A stretch of DNA of 64,000 nucleotides from Campylorhamphus procurvoides (taxonomy: Eukaryota; Chordata; Aves; Passeriformes; Dendrocolaptidae). The position numbers were made by a program, and so were the translations under genes. The notes under the pieces are model-generated. The model made no database searches, had not been told where the DNA came from, and saw only the letters and a list, made by a program, of their open reading frames with translations. The stretch spans positions 379,116 to 443,115 of the forward strand of contig WBMV01006429.1 in assembly GCA_013396655.1 (NCBI GenBank), in the 5' to 3' direction. Positions 24,001-35,835 of the stretch are shown in pieces (the first letter of the stretch is position 1; every line of letters starts with the position of its first letter).

Positions 24001-25931
24001 TTGTTTCTAGCTGTCTGACAAATATTCACTGGGAGAAAAAAGTTGACGTAATTTGCCTTTTTAAATTAGAATTTCTCATTTCAGAGTTTTAGTGGTTATC
24101 TTATATAAGCGTATTATACAGCCTATTAAAATATAATATGCCCCTGTTTTCTGGTAAAGTGGTGCACCCACACTGAACACTGATGATCTATTTGCACATT
24201 CTGTATCAAATTTAAAGGTCCTGGGTTTGATTTCCAGAGGTTATTTCCATATATCCTCTTCAATGCTGTCCCTGAGATAATTGCCATAGGAAATAATAGA
24301 TTCCCTAAATAGCTCAGCCCATGCTGTCCAGTCAAAGGGTTGCTCAGGAATTAAGGCTTTGGATTGGGTTTATTTTTGCTTTTGTTTTAACATGCCTCAG
24401 TGTGAGATGTTTTGTTTGAGGCGTTGGCTTGACAAACTTTGCAGAACCAAAGACACATCTCAAACTGCCCAGCTGGTGGTGTCAGTGGCCAGGGCTGGAT
24501 GATCCCCACCCCTGGGGCTTCCAGGTGCCCCCACTTAGGCTGAGCTCCTGCCTCCCCAGGGCACACCTGGAGGCCACCAAGCCTTGGGTGGAGCCAAGTG
24601 GCCTTGAGCTCCTGGGCATCTTTTTGCACAGAGCCTTGGGCTGCAGTGCAGGTGTCTGTGGAGTTCTGGCTAGAAATGCCAGGTACAGTCCTGGCCTCTG
24701 GCTGGTGGCATCTGGAAACCCTGGGGCATCCTCCCTGCTTCTCTGCTAGCCAGAGAGATGTATTTGGTGAGTAGTGTGTCTGGGTTGTGAGTTTAAAGCA
24801 TTATATGCTGTCTCTGGTGAAGTGGGATGTTTTAAACCACTGAAATTTCTTTATGTGTTAAAATATTGAGAGGTGCAATTCTGTAAGACATAAAAACTCC
24901 TTAAATCTTCTGCCTTTTGGTGCATTGGTTTGCAAATCTGCAAAGACAAAGCATGCAGGGTTTGCCTACAAATCTTAATATTTGACCAAAACATTTACGT
25001 GTGTTTGTTTCTGGAATATTGAAAATAGTAGTGGGGACTTCCAGCAGGATTAATGTTGGTTGTCAGGGGAAAAGACAGAAAGAAAAAAAGGGCTAATTTG
25101 CTTTGGCCTGGCTCACTCCTGACGTTATTTATTTTAAACCAAAATGATTAGCATAGCAGAGCATGTTCCCAGAGTAGGGCAATGTGCACTCCATTGAGAT
25201 GGGATTTGCTGGCTGGCTGCTCATGGCAGCCAATGTGCTCCTCTAGGTTTTAATTTGTTTGTTTGGGTGTTTGATGTGTTGTTAGGAGTTACAGGATTGA
25301 AAAGCTTCCAAAAGTCTTATCCAGCCTCTCAAAATATCATTCCAGAGAAATGCATGGGGTTTTTTTGGAAAATATTATGTTCTTTTTCCCAAACAGGTTC
25401 TCACCTGTAGCTCTGGTGGGGGATGTGGCAATCTGGGTATTACCCATCACAGCTTTCAGTTGTTGCTCACTTGGCCAAGCTGACAAAAATTACTTTTGAC
25501 TTGCTTCATCTAGAGTGACACTTGGCACTATTGTTTCTGACAAAAACGTGTCTTGAGAAGAATATATTAATTTTTGAAAGCCAGACTGTTTCTTGCAACC
25601 ACAGTGGTGCTGTTCCCCCAGTTTGGGTGCTGCAGGTCTCTTACACCATCCCCTGCTCCATCACACCCATTATATATGAAGTGCTATTGAAACTGTTCGG
25701 GTTTGGCTTTAAATTAATGAAAACTAAGCTTTGCTTTTAAATTAATGAAACCTATTCCACCATGAATTCTTTGTGTTATTAAATATCACTGTCTTTGAGA
25801 GAATAAGTTCCCTTTTATTATCAGGAGAAGACCTGACGATGGCTGTGGGGGTGGGAAGACACTAAAATTTCCTTTATTGCCTGCAGGTGGAACTGCAGAC
25901 AGGTGGGACCGATCAGCCCAGCTAAGGACAC

Positions 25932-25983
25932 ACACCTGTGTGCCATTGGCTGCGGGGACACCTGTGTGCCATTGGCTGCGGGG
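25932..25983. repeat. 26-base tandem repeat, two exact copies plus a partial
   Basis: Each unit is ACACCTGTGTGCC followed by ATTGGCTGCGGGG. Copies at 25932-25957 and 25958-25983 are identical, and ACACCTG starts a third at 25984. The unit carries an inverted CCAAT core (ATTGG) and two CpG steps in all, so the duplication also doubles that motif. Confidence 0.93.
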
Positions 25984-26736
25984 ACACCTGAGCTCCAGCC
26001 CAAGGCTCTGCATGGTCCTCAGGCTCATGGGGCAAAGGCCACCAGGCTCAAGGAGCTGCTTGAGACAATCATTTAATTACTTTTATTTTTTTCAAGCAAT
26101 GATAGGAGAGTGAAAAACACATCATAAGCTCCAGAGGAATTTTGTGACACGACCTGGCTTGGCAATGTGAGTGTTGAATTTAGGGCAGGGAGGGGCAGGA
26201 GTGCCCTGAGGGGACTTTTCTTTCAAGCCTATAATGTGAAATGGCTGATGTAGCCTGGTCCACAGGTGCTGTACGATGTGTTTTCTACTCGTCACTCCCA
26301 TCCTGTGATTTGTTAGGCATCAATCTAGCTAAGAATTATACATCTAATTTTGCTGAGGTGCTCGTTAGTTCGGTGGCTCATCTCTATCCTGCACCATTTG
26401 TGGCTGATGATGATGGGAGCAAATCACACACCCAAAGTTTAGCACTTCTTAGCTGATTTTCTCTACCTAATCCTAGGGTGGTGTTCTTAATAATTTTACA
26501 TATAGATAAGGATCTGTCTTTTAGGATTATGGAAGTTAAAGTCAGTGGGAAGGGAAGAAGTCTGTGCCCCATCCCTCTGCAGTGCCCAGGGGAGAAGCAC
26601 AGCTCCTTTCACATGTGTCTCCACATTCTGCTCATCAGGATCCCCAGCACAGCATTCAGACATTGGTTTGAGTTTGTGCATTTGCAGAAATGCAGGCTGT
26701 AAGCCAAGTGAATGAGGAAGTTTTTATGTCAGGCTG

Positions 26737-26764
26737 AAAAAACCCAAAAAAAACAAACCAAAAG
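26737..26764. repeat. A/C-rich low-complexity tract
   Basis: A-runs broken by CCC, C and CC. No other content. Confidence 0.75.
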
Positions 26765-28171
26765 ATATGCCAATAATTGAAAGAGCTGGAGAAAATAAGA
26801 TAACCATTATATTTTGGTAAAAACTGAAATAAGCAGTTTGTACAGCCTCAGCCTAAGAGATCTCCAGCTGAATTTGGGGGTTCAGAGCCAAACAACCACC
26901 CATCCACAGCACTGAGCATCTGCTCTGGTGGTACCTCAGTGAGGCACAATGAATGTGAAAGAGGGAGTCCTGCTCTCTGCATTAAGGAAACTTCTTCAAA
27001 ATAACAAGGGGATTTAGTCTTAAATACTCGGCTTCTATTTTCATAGTTTATTATCTCATGATTGGATTCCTTCTGTGGGCACAATCTCCTTAATAGTAGT
27101 ATTCATCTCTGACAAAGGTTGGACTTGGAGAAAACCAGAACTGAGATGAAAGAATAGGATTTTTATTATTTAGCAACTGAATGTGTCATTACATCAGAGT
27201 TGGTATTGTGGAGCAAATTGCAAGCTGTAGTGAAATTGCTTTAAAAAATATCTGTATATATTTTTCTAAAACTGTGATAAAGTCATTCAGCAGCACATTG
27301 AAATGTGTTTCTAGCTGAACTGTTATATCTTTCTTTCCTGTGGAACGAGAACAGATGGCAGTTATTTTCCTTACCAGTCTCCAGCAAAGCTGCTGCACTG
27401 CCTTGCCTTGCCTTGTCAATGCTTTCAAGTGAAGGCCAAGTGCACATGACCAAAATGATTCTGCCTTGTGGCTTCTACACCAAACTCTTAATCAGCTGCT
27501 GCTAATTACTTAATGTTGCATCAGTCAGGTGGTTCGTTATGACACCAAAATGAGCCCAGGCTGGAATCAATGGCCATGTTTGGCAATAAGTTTCTGGAGC
27601 AGAATTCTCTTTCATGGACCTCCTTAATGCAATAATTGAGTGTTTCATAACTTGAGGGCAACCACAGTCTCTGCCATAGGATAACCATTGGTGGGTTTGG
27701 AGATGCTCTGGCTCTTTGGAGCATTGCTGGGGGGACATCCCAGAGTGTGGGCTGGTCCTTCAGTAGCTGGTGAGTAGAGAAAGCTCCTGCACACGTGGTG
27801 ACAACGGGTTATGGTGATTTTCTACACTTTCATAAGCATAGGATAAATTTCCATATTTTTTCAAAGGATTTTGTTTCAAAATCGTTGCTGCTTTACCACT
27901 AATTTGACAACTCTGAGGGTGTTGGTGCAAATGTCTCTAAATGCAACCTGGTGTAAGGTTACTTGTCTGTGTGACAAGAAACACTGTGTAGTTCAACCAA
28001 CTGCTGTAATCTGAAGTGAAATCGTTTGTAGTTGTAAATCAAAATGAAACCACCAAGTACTGTAAATCTAGGGCTGCCTCCCAATTTATGACTCCTTAGA
28101 TTGCCTGCTATAATGTGCCATATTACAGAAGCATTGTTAGGAGCTGTATTTAATTTACTTGCTTTAAATTA

Positions 28172-28252
28172 CGGTTTAGTGGACTTGGCAAGGCTGGGCT
28201 GACTGTTGGACTCGATGCTCTTAAAGTTCTTTCCCAATGGAAATGGCTCTAA
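28172..28252 (+). mobile_element. CR1 LINE 3'-end fragment
   Basis: CGGTTTAGTGGACTTGGCAA, then GGCTGGGCTGACTGTTGGAC and TCGATGCTCTTAAAGTTC with TTTCCCAATGG, follows the sense-strand 3' tail of avian CR1 elements. It ends about 106 bases before the acceptor of the second exon, so it forms part of the upstream splicing environment. Confidence 0.8.
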
Positions 28253-28358
28253 ACTAACACTGCATTGCAAACCCTGCTTTGCCTAATTCAGAACAGCCTT
28301 GATTCCTGTGATCTGTACCAAAATGTTCTCCAACCCCTGGTGTGCTCCTGTTTTGCAG

Positions 28359-28491
28359 CCTGCGACAGAAGAAAGGTGCTGTGGCCCCCAAGCACTGGCC
28401 TGGAGCAGCCAACATGGTCAAGTGTAAGCCCTGCCCCTTGGCCCACGCCAGCCCTGTGTGTGGATCTGATGGACACACCTACAGCACCAAG
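28359..28491 (+). CDS. SPOCK1: SPOCK1 internal exon, first half of the Kazal domain
   Basis: The exon is 133 bases: one base completes the Ser codon begun in the previous exon (AG+C), then 44 codons to the donor GTGAGT at 28492, leaving in phase 0. The translation is LRQKKGAVAPKHWPGAAN followed by MVKCKPCPLAHASPVCGSD and GHTYSTK. The motif VCGSDGHTY is the hallmark of Kazal/follistatin modules, and the three cysteines (KCK, PCP, VCG) are the first half of the Kazal disulfide set. The W in KHW and the RQKKG lead are testican-1-like. The acceptor is CTCCTGTTTTGCAG ending at 28358. A second AG at 28367-28368 would shift the frame and is rejected. With the chosen acceptor the junction reads QLVH-S-LRQKK, apparently two residues longer than the mammalian protein as I recall it. 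A CR1 tail ends about 100 bases upstream. Confidence 0.96.
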
Positions 28492-30039
28492 GTGAGTCCT
28501 GCTCCTGGCTCAGAGCCCTCCCTCCTGGGCTCCTCCACGCTGGGCCAGGAGATGGAATGTGTTCCCTTCATAGGCAGCGTTAAATTACAGCCTTATCAAG
28601 TTTAGGAATGATTTTTTTGTGTAAAAAGTGCTGATAAACACAGGTTTTTTTCCCGTATTTGACAAACAGCAAATCAGAATGACAAATCAGGCTCTTATGA
28701 CTTTCATGATTCATGTTTCTCTAAACAGCTCAGCGTGCTAATGAAGCAGAACACTTTTAATATTGATGATGCAACAGAAAAAGAGTCATTTGATCAGATG
28801 GGCTTGTTCAGACAAGAGGATTTTGGGGTTGTTTTTGTTTGAAAGATTTGGTCTCCAAACAGTGAAATAACTTAGCAGTATCATCCTTTCTTCAGTGATA
28901 GATTTATTTTTTTAATTATTTTTTTTTCCCAGACTGCATGGGTAACAATTCATTTAGCCCATGGTTTTAATAGGCTTGTGTGCCAGATGCAGCATATATG
29001 GTACCATAAAAAATTCCCATAACCCAGTGGGGAGAAATTGGCTCATTGTTATACAGAAAATATGATCACCTTAGGGCTTGAGTCAATAAAAAAAACCTGG
29101 CTTCACAGCCATTCAGCATTCCAGATCTCCCATTAGCAAATAAAACCTTCCATGTCTCAGGTAGGTGTTCCACAAACAGCACTTCAGGCACTGGGAGGTG
29201 TTCAGGGAATATCCTTAAGGTCCTCTTATCTTCCTGCATGCAAGGTAGGGTTTGACAGTAAAACTACCCTTTAAAATCCAAAAATAACTTGGACCCCCCA
29301 AAAAAAATAATCCAGGAAAACCAAGTGATGGAGGAGGGGGAGAATTCTCTGCTGTGAGGTAACAGTGATGTTTTAACCCCTTTATCTTCCCAGTGGGCAG
29401 TTGAATTCTTCCCCATTAATGACACAAAGTGCTGCCCTGGCTCAGTCATTTAAGCCTCTCTCCTGTTTTGGCTGAAGGATTTGTGTGGCCAAAGGAGCAA
29501 ATCAGCAGAAAGTGTCATCTGTGCCCCCCAGACTGCACAAAACAGCTACACATTGCCTGTTGAACAAGTTACTCTCTAATACTCTCTAGGGGCTTATATT
29601 GCAGTAATTTAGCATCTGTATTTAGGATTCAAATTGGGCTCATTTTGAAAACAGCTTTTCCTGTCTGAACTCTTGAGAGTACGTAACACGTTCTGTAGTA
29701 AATGGATTTCATTGCATCTTCTGTCCCCCTGTTGACTCACTGGTGTGCATTTTACCTGTGTTGGTGTTTGTGAACACAGATGGGGCCTCCTCAGTCCTTG
29801 TGTCCTGGTTTTAAGACTTCATAATTATGTTATATTTCTCAAAACTTTATCAAGTAGCACCTCTGAACTTTGAGGGCTTCAGGTTTATTGGAAATACCAT
29901 GGAGTAGTAGTTGCTGCTTGAAATGCAGGGGGATTAAAATGCAGACTGTCTGTCCCTTAATAACTCTGTACAAAGAAATTGCCATTTCTTGGGTGTAACA
30001 ACTCTATTTGATACTGTGACAATACAAAGCCCTTCCTTC

Positions 30040-30430
30040 CATAGGTTATTACAGAGTTTTCAAAGCTCTTTAAAGCACTGATGAATTAAGCTTATGAAGT
30101 ACATAAGCCCTGTAAAGAGCTCGATGTAATTAGTTAATGTTTTTGTGAGCAACACATTAAGAAGAATAACTTTGTAGCTGTCAGTTTTACAAAATGTTTA
30201 ATTAAGCCTGTTAATAAAGCAATTACCTGAACATGACGAGGACTGCACTTAACTAGTCAGAAAATGAAAGTTGGGATGATCTTAAATTACAAACCAGACC
30301 CCCTCAATGACTAATGGCCCCTTCAAAGATGGAAAGGTACATTGGCATAATTATTGTGTTTCTAATTAGGTACATTGTTGTTCTGCAAAGTTTAATTAAA
30401 TCATTGTGAACTAATTAAGTCCATGATCAT
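30040..30430. promoter_or_regulatory. Candidate enhancer: TAATTA-dense AT-rich block
   Basis: TAATTA cores lie at 30127-30132, 30199-30204, 30363-30368, 30393-30398 and 30412-30417, with further ATTA/TAAT sites (GAATTAAG, GTTAATAAAG, GCAATTACC, CATAATTATTG) between them. The block is not a repeat and looks like many vertebrate intronic homeodomain-bound elements. Function and conservation are inferred, not shown. Confidence 0.35.
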
Positions 30431-32587
30431 GTCTCTTTTTGTTTGAAAACAGGAAAATCACCCCCTGTTGTCATAACATTAACAAATTTGACATTAAGGG
30501 ATGTGTGGGAGAGAATTTTCCAACAATCTTGAAACAGGAGAAAAAAAACACAATGCCCAAAATAATGAGACACCACCAGTTAAATGTGTGTAGTGTGGGA
30601 GATGCAGTGTTTAATGAGGAGGGGTCTGTATTCAGAAGCACAATTAGCAAATCCTTGTTAAAGTCTCCAAGTGTTTGGTTTTCCATAATCCCACTGGTGG
30701 CTGGATTGCCTGGTCTCTGCCTGGGGCTGTGGTTTGCAGATGTGCTTGGACAGAGCTTTTCCTCCCTCTGGTTTGTCCAAGGGCTGGCTTAGCCTTTCTG
30801 GTGGAAAACAAGTGTTAAGAGCTGTTGTGTCCCCAGTTAGGTGAAGAGTTGGATTAAATTCTCTGGTAACTTTTAGCTTTGATTTTCCCTTACAGAACCA
30901 AACCAAGGAAATAAGAGAGGGATGGGGGAAAGGAAAGACAGGAAGAGTCAGATGAGGGAGGATATGGTTAAATCCATTTTTTATTTGTCATCCTTATGCT
31001 CCCTGTATGAATTTTAAAGGTTGGTGGTGGGAGGTACAAGAAGAAATCATTCTTTCTTTGCCCCTTCCTTATTTTCTTCATCTAATTTTAAATGAACTCA
31101 TTTCTCTCAAGTTCAGAGCCTGTTGTGACTTGAACCTGTACATGGTAGAGCTGGTCCATCCACTGACCTAAGTTGTGACACTGGGCAGTTCATTTTCTCC
31201 TCATTCCTAGTTGGAAAAGATCTGGGCTCTCAATAAAACACTACTTTGAAGTCATGGTGACAAAGCTCGTGTAATTTAGGGTTGTGTCACCTTAGGTATG
31301 CCTACACCATTGCTGAGTCTCCTGGAGTTTTCTGATCCAGCTGATCAATATTTTTTAATGAAATATTCAAATACCTTTTATGGAAATTGAAAGATTTCAG
31401 GGGATGTGCCTGTTCTCATGGAGTTTTCTAGAGAAGAGTCCTCTCCAGAGAACTGGGAGAGCTACAATTTCTGATGCTGGGTACCTTTGTACCTCACCCT
31501 TTGGCCTGGGGCACATCTGCCCTCTGCAGTCCCACAAGGCAGATGTTCCCCAGCCTGTGCTCTGGCCTCCAGTTATATAATCCAAGCCCTGTGTGAGGCT
31601 TTTATTGCATAATCAAATCCTAAATAATAAATGTGGTGTCTCCAAAGGCAAAACACATGGAGCTCTGTGCTGTGCAGTTTGTTTGGCTTGAAGCAATGCT
31701 GTTTGATCAAGTGCTGTGTATCCTAAAGATACCCTGTGGTTTCTGGGGTGGTTTTCTCTGGGGTGGCCTCAAGGAATGAGCAGAGGGTTGGGGATGAGGT
31801 AGATCTGGATTCCTGTGCCTTGTAAGCCATGGAGTGTCTGGAGGGAGTTCAGTATAAAGGGTGTTTTTGCATGTGCTTTGAGAATGGCATTGCTCCTTTA
31901 GACATTTAATATATCTGCCTCCTCCATTCTTTACAGGGGTGTCTTGGCCCCAAAGGAACAATCCAGGATAAAGGGCTTTGCCCTGATGGGGAGAACCTTT
32001 GGGAAACTCTGGGACATCTGGGCAACACAACTTTGGGGCTCTGCTCACATAACCACGCAATCCTGCAAATTCCTGAGCTTCCTTTCAAATCCCATTTAGT
32101 TTTATGTTCAAGTGAAGAAGCTTTTGCTTTTCAGTGGTGTCAGATAGTAAATTCCAAATCCCAAGCAATGCTCTACTGATTTATCTTTTTTTTATATTCT
32201 AACTGGGGAAAAAAATAGCCCTGTATAACCACTCATCTGTGCATTGTGGCTGCTTGTGTGACAGGTTCCCAGCTAAACCCCATGAATATATACATGTTTG
32301 CAAGGATTTTTACCTGACATTGTATGAATTGTGAGAAGAGCCAAAATTGAGGTTTCTGCCGTGACTCAACAGAGAGAGGGGGAAGAAGAGAAGAGCTCTG
32401 GGCAATTTTTACAGAGTAAGGGCTGCTTTGTCACATTGCCAGGTTTGAGAGTCTCTGAATTAATGAGAAATTGCTGTGGCCCAAGACATTGTGTTCCTTC
32501 AGCAACTGCTCGTTGCTGTCCCCTTGGTCTGTGGAGGAAGAGTCTCCTTTAATGCAGTTCTGCCAACACAGATGGGGGAACCAAGAC

Positions 32588-32620
32588 AAAATTAACAACA
32601 AAAAAACCCACAACAAAACC
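32588..32620. repeat. A/C-rich low-complexity tract
   Basis: AACAACAAAAAAACCCAC and CAACAAAACC words, similar to the tracts near 20.6 and 26.7 kb. Confidence 0.75.
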
Positions 32621-33731
32621 AGGGCTGGTTTTTGTTCGTTTTTAATCCCGTGAATAAACCTCCTACAAAGGAGCTACTGATTGTTTTTGTTGGAAATTGG
32701 CTACTTTAACCTCAGGCAAAGCCAATGGTCAGTGCTGGAAGGAGAAGGAGGTACTTGGGTTCTGCTGGAGATCTCTCAGATCCTGCACTAAAACAGGACA
32801 GAGAAGCATTTGAGATGTTCTGGGGACAGATTTAGATGGATCACAACCTGCTTTTGTGTTCCCTTGGTATAATCTCTCTGAAGAGAGATTAGTTAAAGTT
32901 TCTGCTGGGGCCAGTAGGCAAAAAGGCCCTGACAGAAAATAAAACTTACCCAAAGTTGTGCCTCCAAGTTGTAGCAAGTCTGAGTGAAGCAAGCTGGTCT
33001 AATTGGGCTGTGGTGATGTTTATCTCCTTTCTCTAACCTTGCCTAGCAGGGAAAGGATATTTTTAGGTTGTTTTTCCATATTCTAGCATATTTCAGTCCA
33101 GAACAATTTGGCCTTGCACAGACTGGCTTCTTTGTGATTAACACACTGTGTCAGCTTCAAAATCCATATTTTCTCTTTAATTCCTGAATCTTTTATTTTA
33201 CCATATTAAGGCTTGTCAGAGTTGAATGTTTTAATTACCAAGTCAAGCCTCCAGAATCTGGGGGAGTTTACAACTAAATGTCTCTATTAGGTGGGTTGCT
33301 GAAAGTGGTAATTCCTTTATATTATTTTGGTAGCTTGACTAGAGAGAAAACACTGCTCTGAATTCCCTAAAAACCCTTCTCAGCTGCAGTGGTGATGTAG
33401 AAATGCCCTGCTGGGCAAGGCAGGGTAAGAACCTGTGCAGAATAAAACAACCTTCAGGTTTCCATCAGCTTTGCCTCATTGCCGAGGGACAGGGAGAGGT
33501 GAAACTTCAGGCAGCACAAGGTGCTTCTTTCACATCCAGCCCCCTTAAATCCTGGATGTTTCCCCAAATGGCTCTGAGAACACTCAGAGTTCTGTAAAGC
33601 AACTGGAAATGCACGTTTTTTGGTGCTGCAGAAGTGCAGGATTTGGAGGTTGTCTTGAGTTTGATCAGTGGGATAATAAACCCTAAATAAGTCCCAGAAA
33701 AAGTCTACTCTCATTGGGGTTTTATTTTTTT

Positions 33732-33740
33732 CCCCCCCCC
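33732..33740. repeat. T-run followed by C9 homopolymer
   Basis: A T-rich run switches into nine C and then TACAG. It mimics a polypyrimidine tract plus acceptor, but no exon-like sequence follows. Confidence 0.85.
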
Positions 33741-35810
33741 TACAGCAGTCATTTAAATTGACTGGACTTCATTGATAGGATTCACTTAGATGTATCTTCC
33801 TTAAATATATTCATGTTCACCCACTAAATCTCTAATTAGCCCTGCTGGATGATAATGAATCTCCTTATTACATGTGAGTTGTTAGCAGAATACCCCCAAA
33901 AAACAATGGAGGGGGTGGGGGGTGAGTCGTGCATGTCTAAAATATCTTGGCCAAGGTATCAACACCCAACTGTGTTGTGGGATTTTTTAAGGGCAATTTC
34001 TAGCACACTAAAATAATTTTGATATAGAGTCACGTTTCATTCTGGTGTTGGTGTTCTGTGGGCTTTTTGTTCCTTTAAAAGCAGGGAATGCTTCACATAG
34101 CACGAGTTAATGCTGAGCAAGTGCAACTCAGTGCAGGGAGTTTGGTCCTTATGCTTTGCTGATTTGGCTCATGCTTTTTTCAGAGAGAGAAAATAATGTT
34201 TAGAATGTCACTGATTTCTCTCCTTCCCATTTACAAACTCCTACAGTGTTGAAGGCAGTGTTTGTGTTGAGGTACTCAGGTAAGTACTGCCAATAATTAG
34301 AAATCTGAATATGTAACACTCCTGCTGCTGGCTGCTCAGCATTCCAAAAACTCAGAAAAACCATGTTTTTCTAGGGAATGTGTTTAAAGATACGTGCTGG
34401 AGTCTTCCTGAATAAAATGAGACTGCATCTTGTTAGTGTCTTGGAAAATGAAGTTCTGTGCCCATCTCTAGGCTGGAAGATGTAGGTCTTTACACAGTAA
34501 ATGAGCATCTTGTTTAGAACATCAGTTCCCTGGCTCATCCAAAAAGTTTGTGTCTTTTCCTGGTATTTGTTGTTCTGTGGCTGAAATATTTTTTTCCCTT
34601 TTCTGTTCTTTTGTATTTTAATTCCTATTACCACATTGTATTAGCTTTATAAATATTATTTGATGATGGAACACATCACCAGCAGTGACTTGCTTGGGCA
34701 CACTAGCCCAAAGGACAGAACATTTTAGGTGCTGCTAAAATAACAGCATCACTTGAGGCTTTGCCTTTTCACATGTGTGGAAGGAGCCAGCACTGAGTGA
34801 CAGAAGAGAATGTTCTTATTAATAAGCTTCTACATTAAAATTACAGCAGGTGCAGAGGGAGAAAGAAGCAGCAGTGAGTAGACTGTGACTTGTGTACTTT
34901 GAATTACTGTGTCACTGGTGATGGATGGAGCAAACAATAAAATTTGACCTGTCACGTTATGCTTCTGAGGCTTTGAGCCTTAAGGCATTGGTAATTGGCT
35001 TCAGCCAGCAGTGTTAATGTAGGTGGATTGGAAAATTAGATTATTTGAATGATACAGGCTGCTTTACATTTTTAGTGTTCAAAAGAAAAGACTAGAAACT
35101 CAAAGGGACTGAAGTTGTAAGGCTTGTTCTTTGTAAACTGTCTCTTGTCCCTGGATAATAGAGCAGGCAGAGGAGTCGCTTTTAAATAAGAGGTTCAGAG
35201 TGTGTGGAATATGAGTTATTTTAAATGATTTTTGTGGGGCAGAGTTTCTAAACTGTGTGTGGGAGGTGCAAGGTTTCCATTACACTCATAAATCCCAGTA
35301 TTATCTCCTTCACATTGTGCCTCACGATCAAAGCTGCCCCTGGGGTAGAAGGGGACTGGAAAACACAGCTTGGGCTTGCCATCCCTCACTGAGGTGTCAG
35401 GGTGGCATCAAGTGAGCACATTTCTCATATTTGGAAAAAAAATTAAAAAAATCCGTGCAGTTTAGATGCACAGCTAAAGTGGGTTTGAAACAGTCACCCA
35501 CAAAGTAGTTGTGTCATACCAAGTGTGTTCCGTTGGTGCTGGGAAGGAATCCCACTGATATTATGCACAGGATGCTGAGGAGATGTGGTGGGAGCTGCTG
35601 CAGGTAGAACCATGAGCATGTTTTTCCAGAGAGCATTTTATAGAATAATGTCAGTCTGAGCTGGCAGAGTTCTCATCAAAATCACTATTCTGACTTTCAC
35701 TGAATCAGAGGCAAAATTCCCCGAGGAATGTGTCTGGGCCCTGGGCTGCAATTCAGCTGAGAACCTGCTCAATGGTCACTTGCATGCTGATTGTTCTTCC
35801 TGAGGAGACA

Positions 35811-35835
35811 GGGGTGGTTTGGGGGGGTTTCTGGG
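35811..35835 (+). other. Potential G-quadruplex motif
   Basis: GGGG-TGGTTT-GGGGGGG-TTTCT-GGG satisfies four runs of at least three G with loops of up to seven if the G7 run is split into two. It is on the sense strand of SPOCK1, so it could fold in the pre-mRNA or in the non-template strand. A G/T-rich stretch continues to about 35900. Confidence 0.5.

Larger units (their letters stand above)
4596..28358 (+). other. SPOCK1: SPOCK1 intron, phase 2, 23,763 bases
   Basis: The intron is bounded by donor GTGAGG at 4596 and acceptor TTTTGCAG at 28358. It splits an AGC codon (AG|C). Contents I can support: a TA tract with an N (4799-4813), an interstitial telomeric repeat (6118-6156), a CR1 stub (6301-6356), a pair of diverged direct repeats (6385-6688 and 7622-7912), an old CR1 fragment (about 10488-10735), three 19-base tandems (13824-13880), a 14-base palindrome (14447-14460), a purine-skewed block (about 18060-19160), a 26-base tandem (25932-25983) and a CR1 tail (28172-28252). 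The rest looks like ordinary unique intronic DNA; 8000-10450, 11000-13600 and 19400-25900 show nothing beyond homopolymers and A/C-rich tracts. Confidence 0.93.

Noticed and set aside
28367..28368. Alternative AG acceptor within the second exon
   Set aside because: Using it would remove ten bases and shift the frame, losing the Kazal cysteines.
28342..28605. Open frame through the second exon starting at a Met at 28342 and running past the donor
   Set aside because: The Met and the tail after 28491 are intronic; the acceptor at 28358 and donor at 28492 define the real coding part.
33724..33746. T-run, C9 and TACAG resembling a splice acceptor
   Set aside because: No open, conserved or testican-like coding sequence follows, and the known exons already account for a continuous frame.
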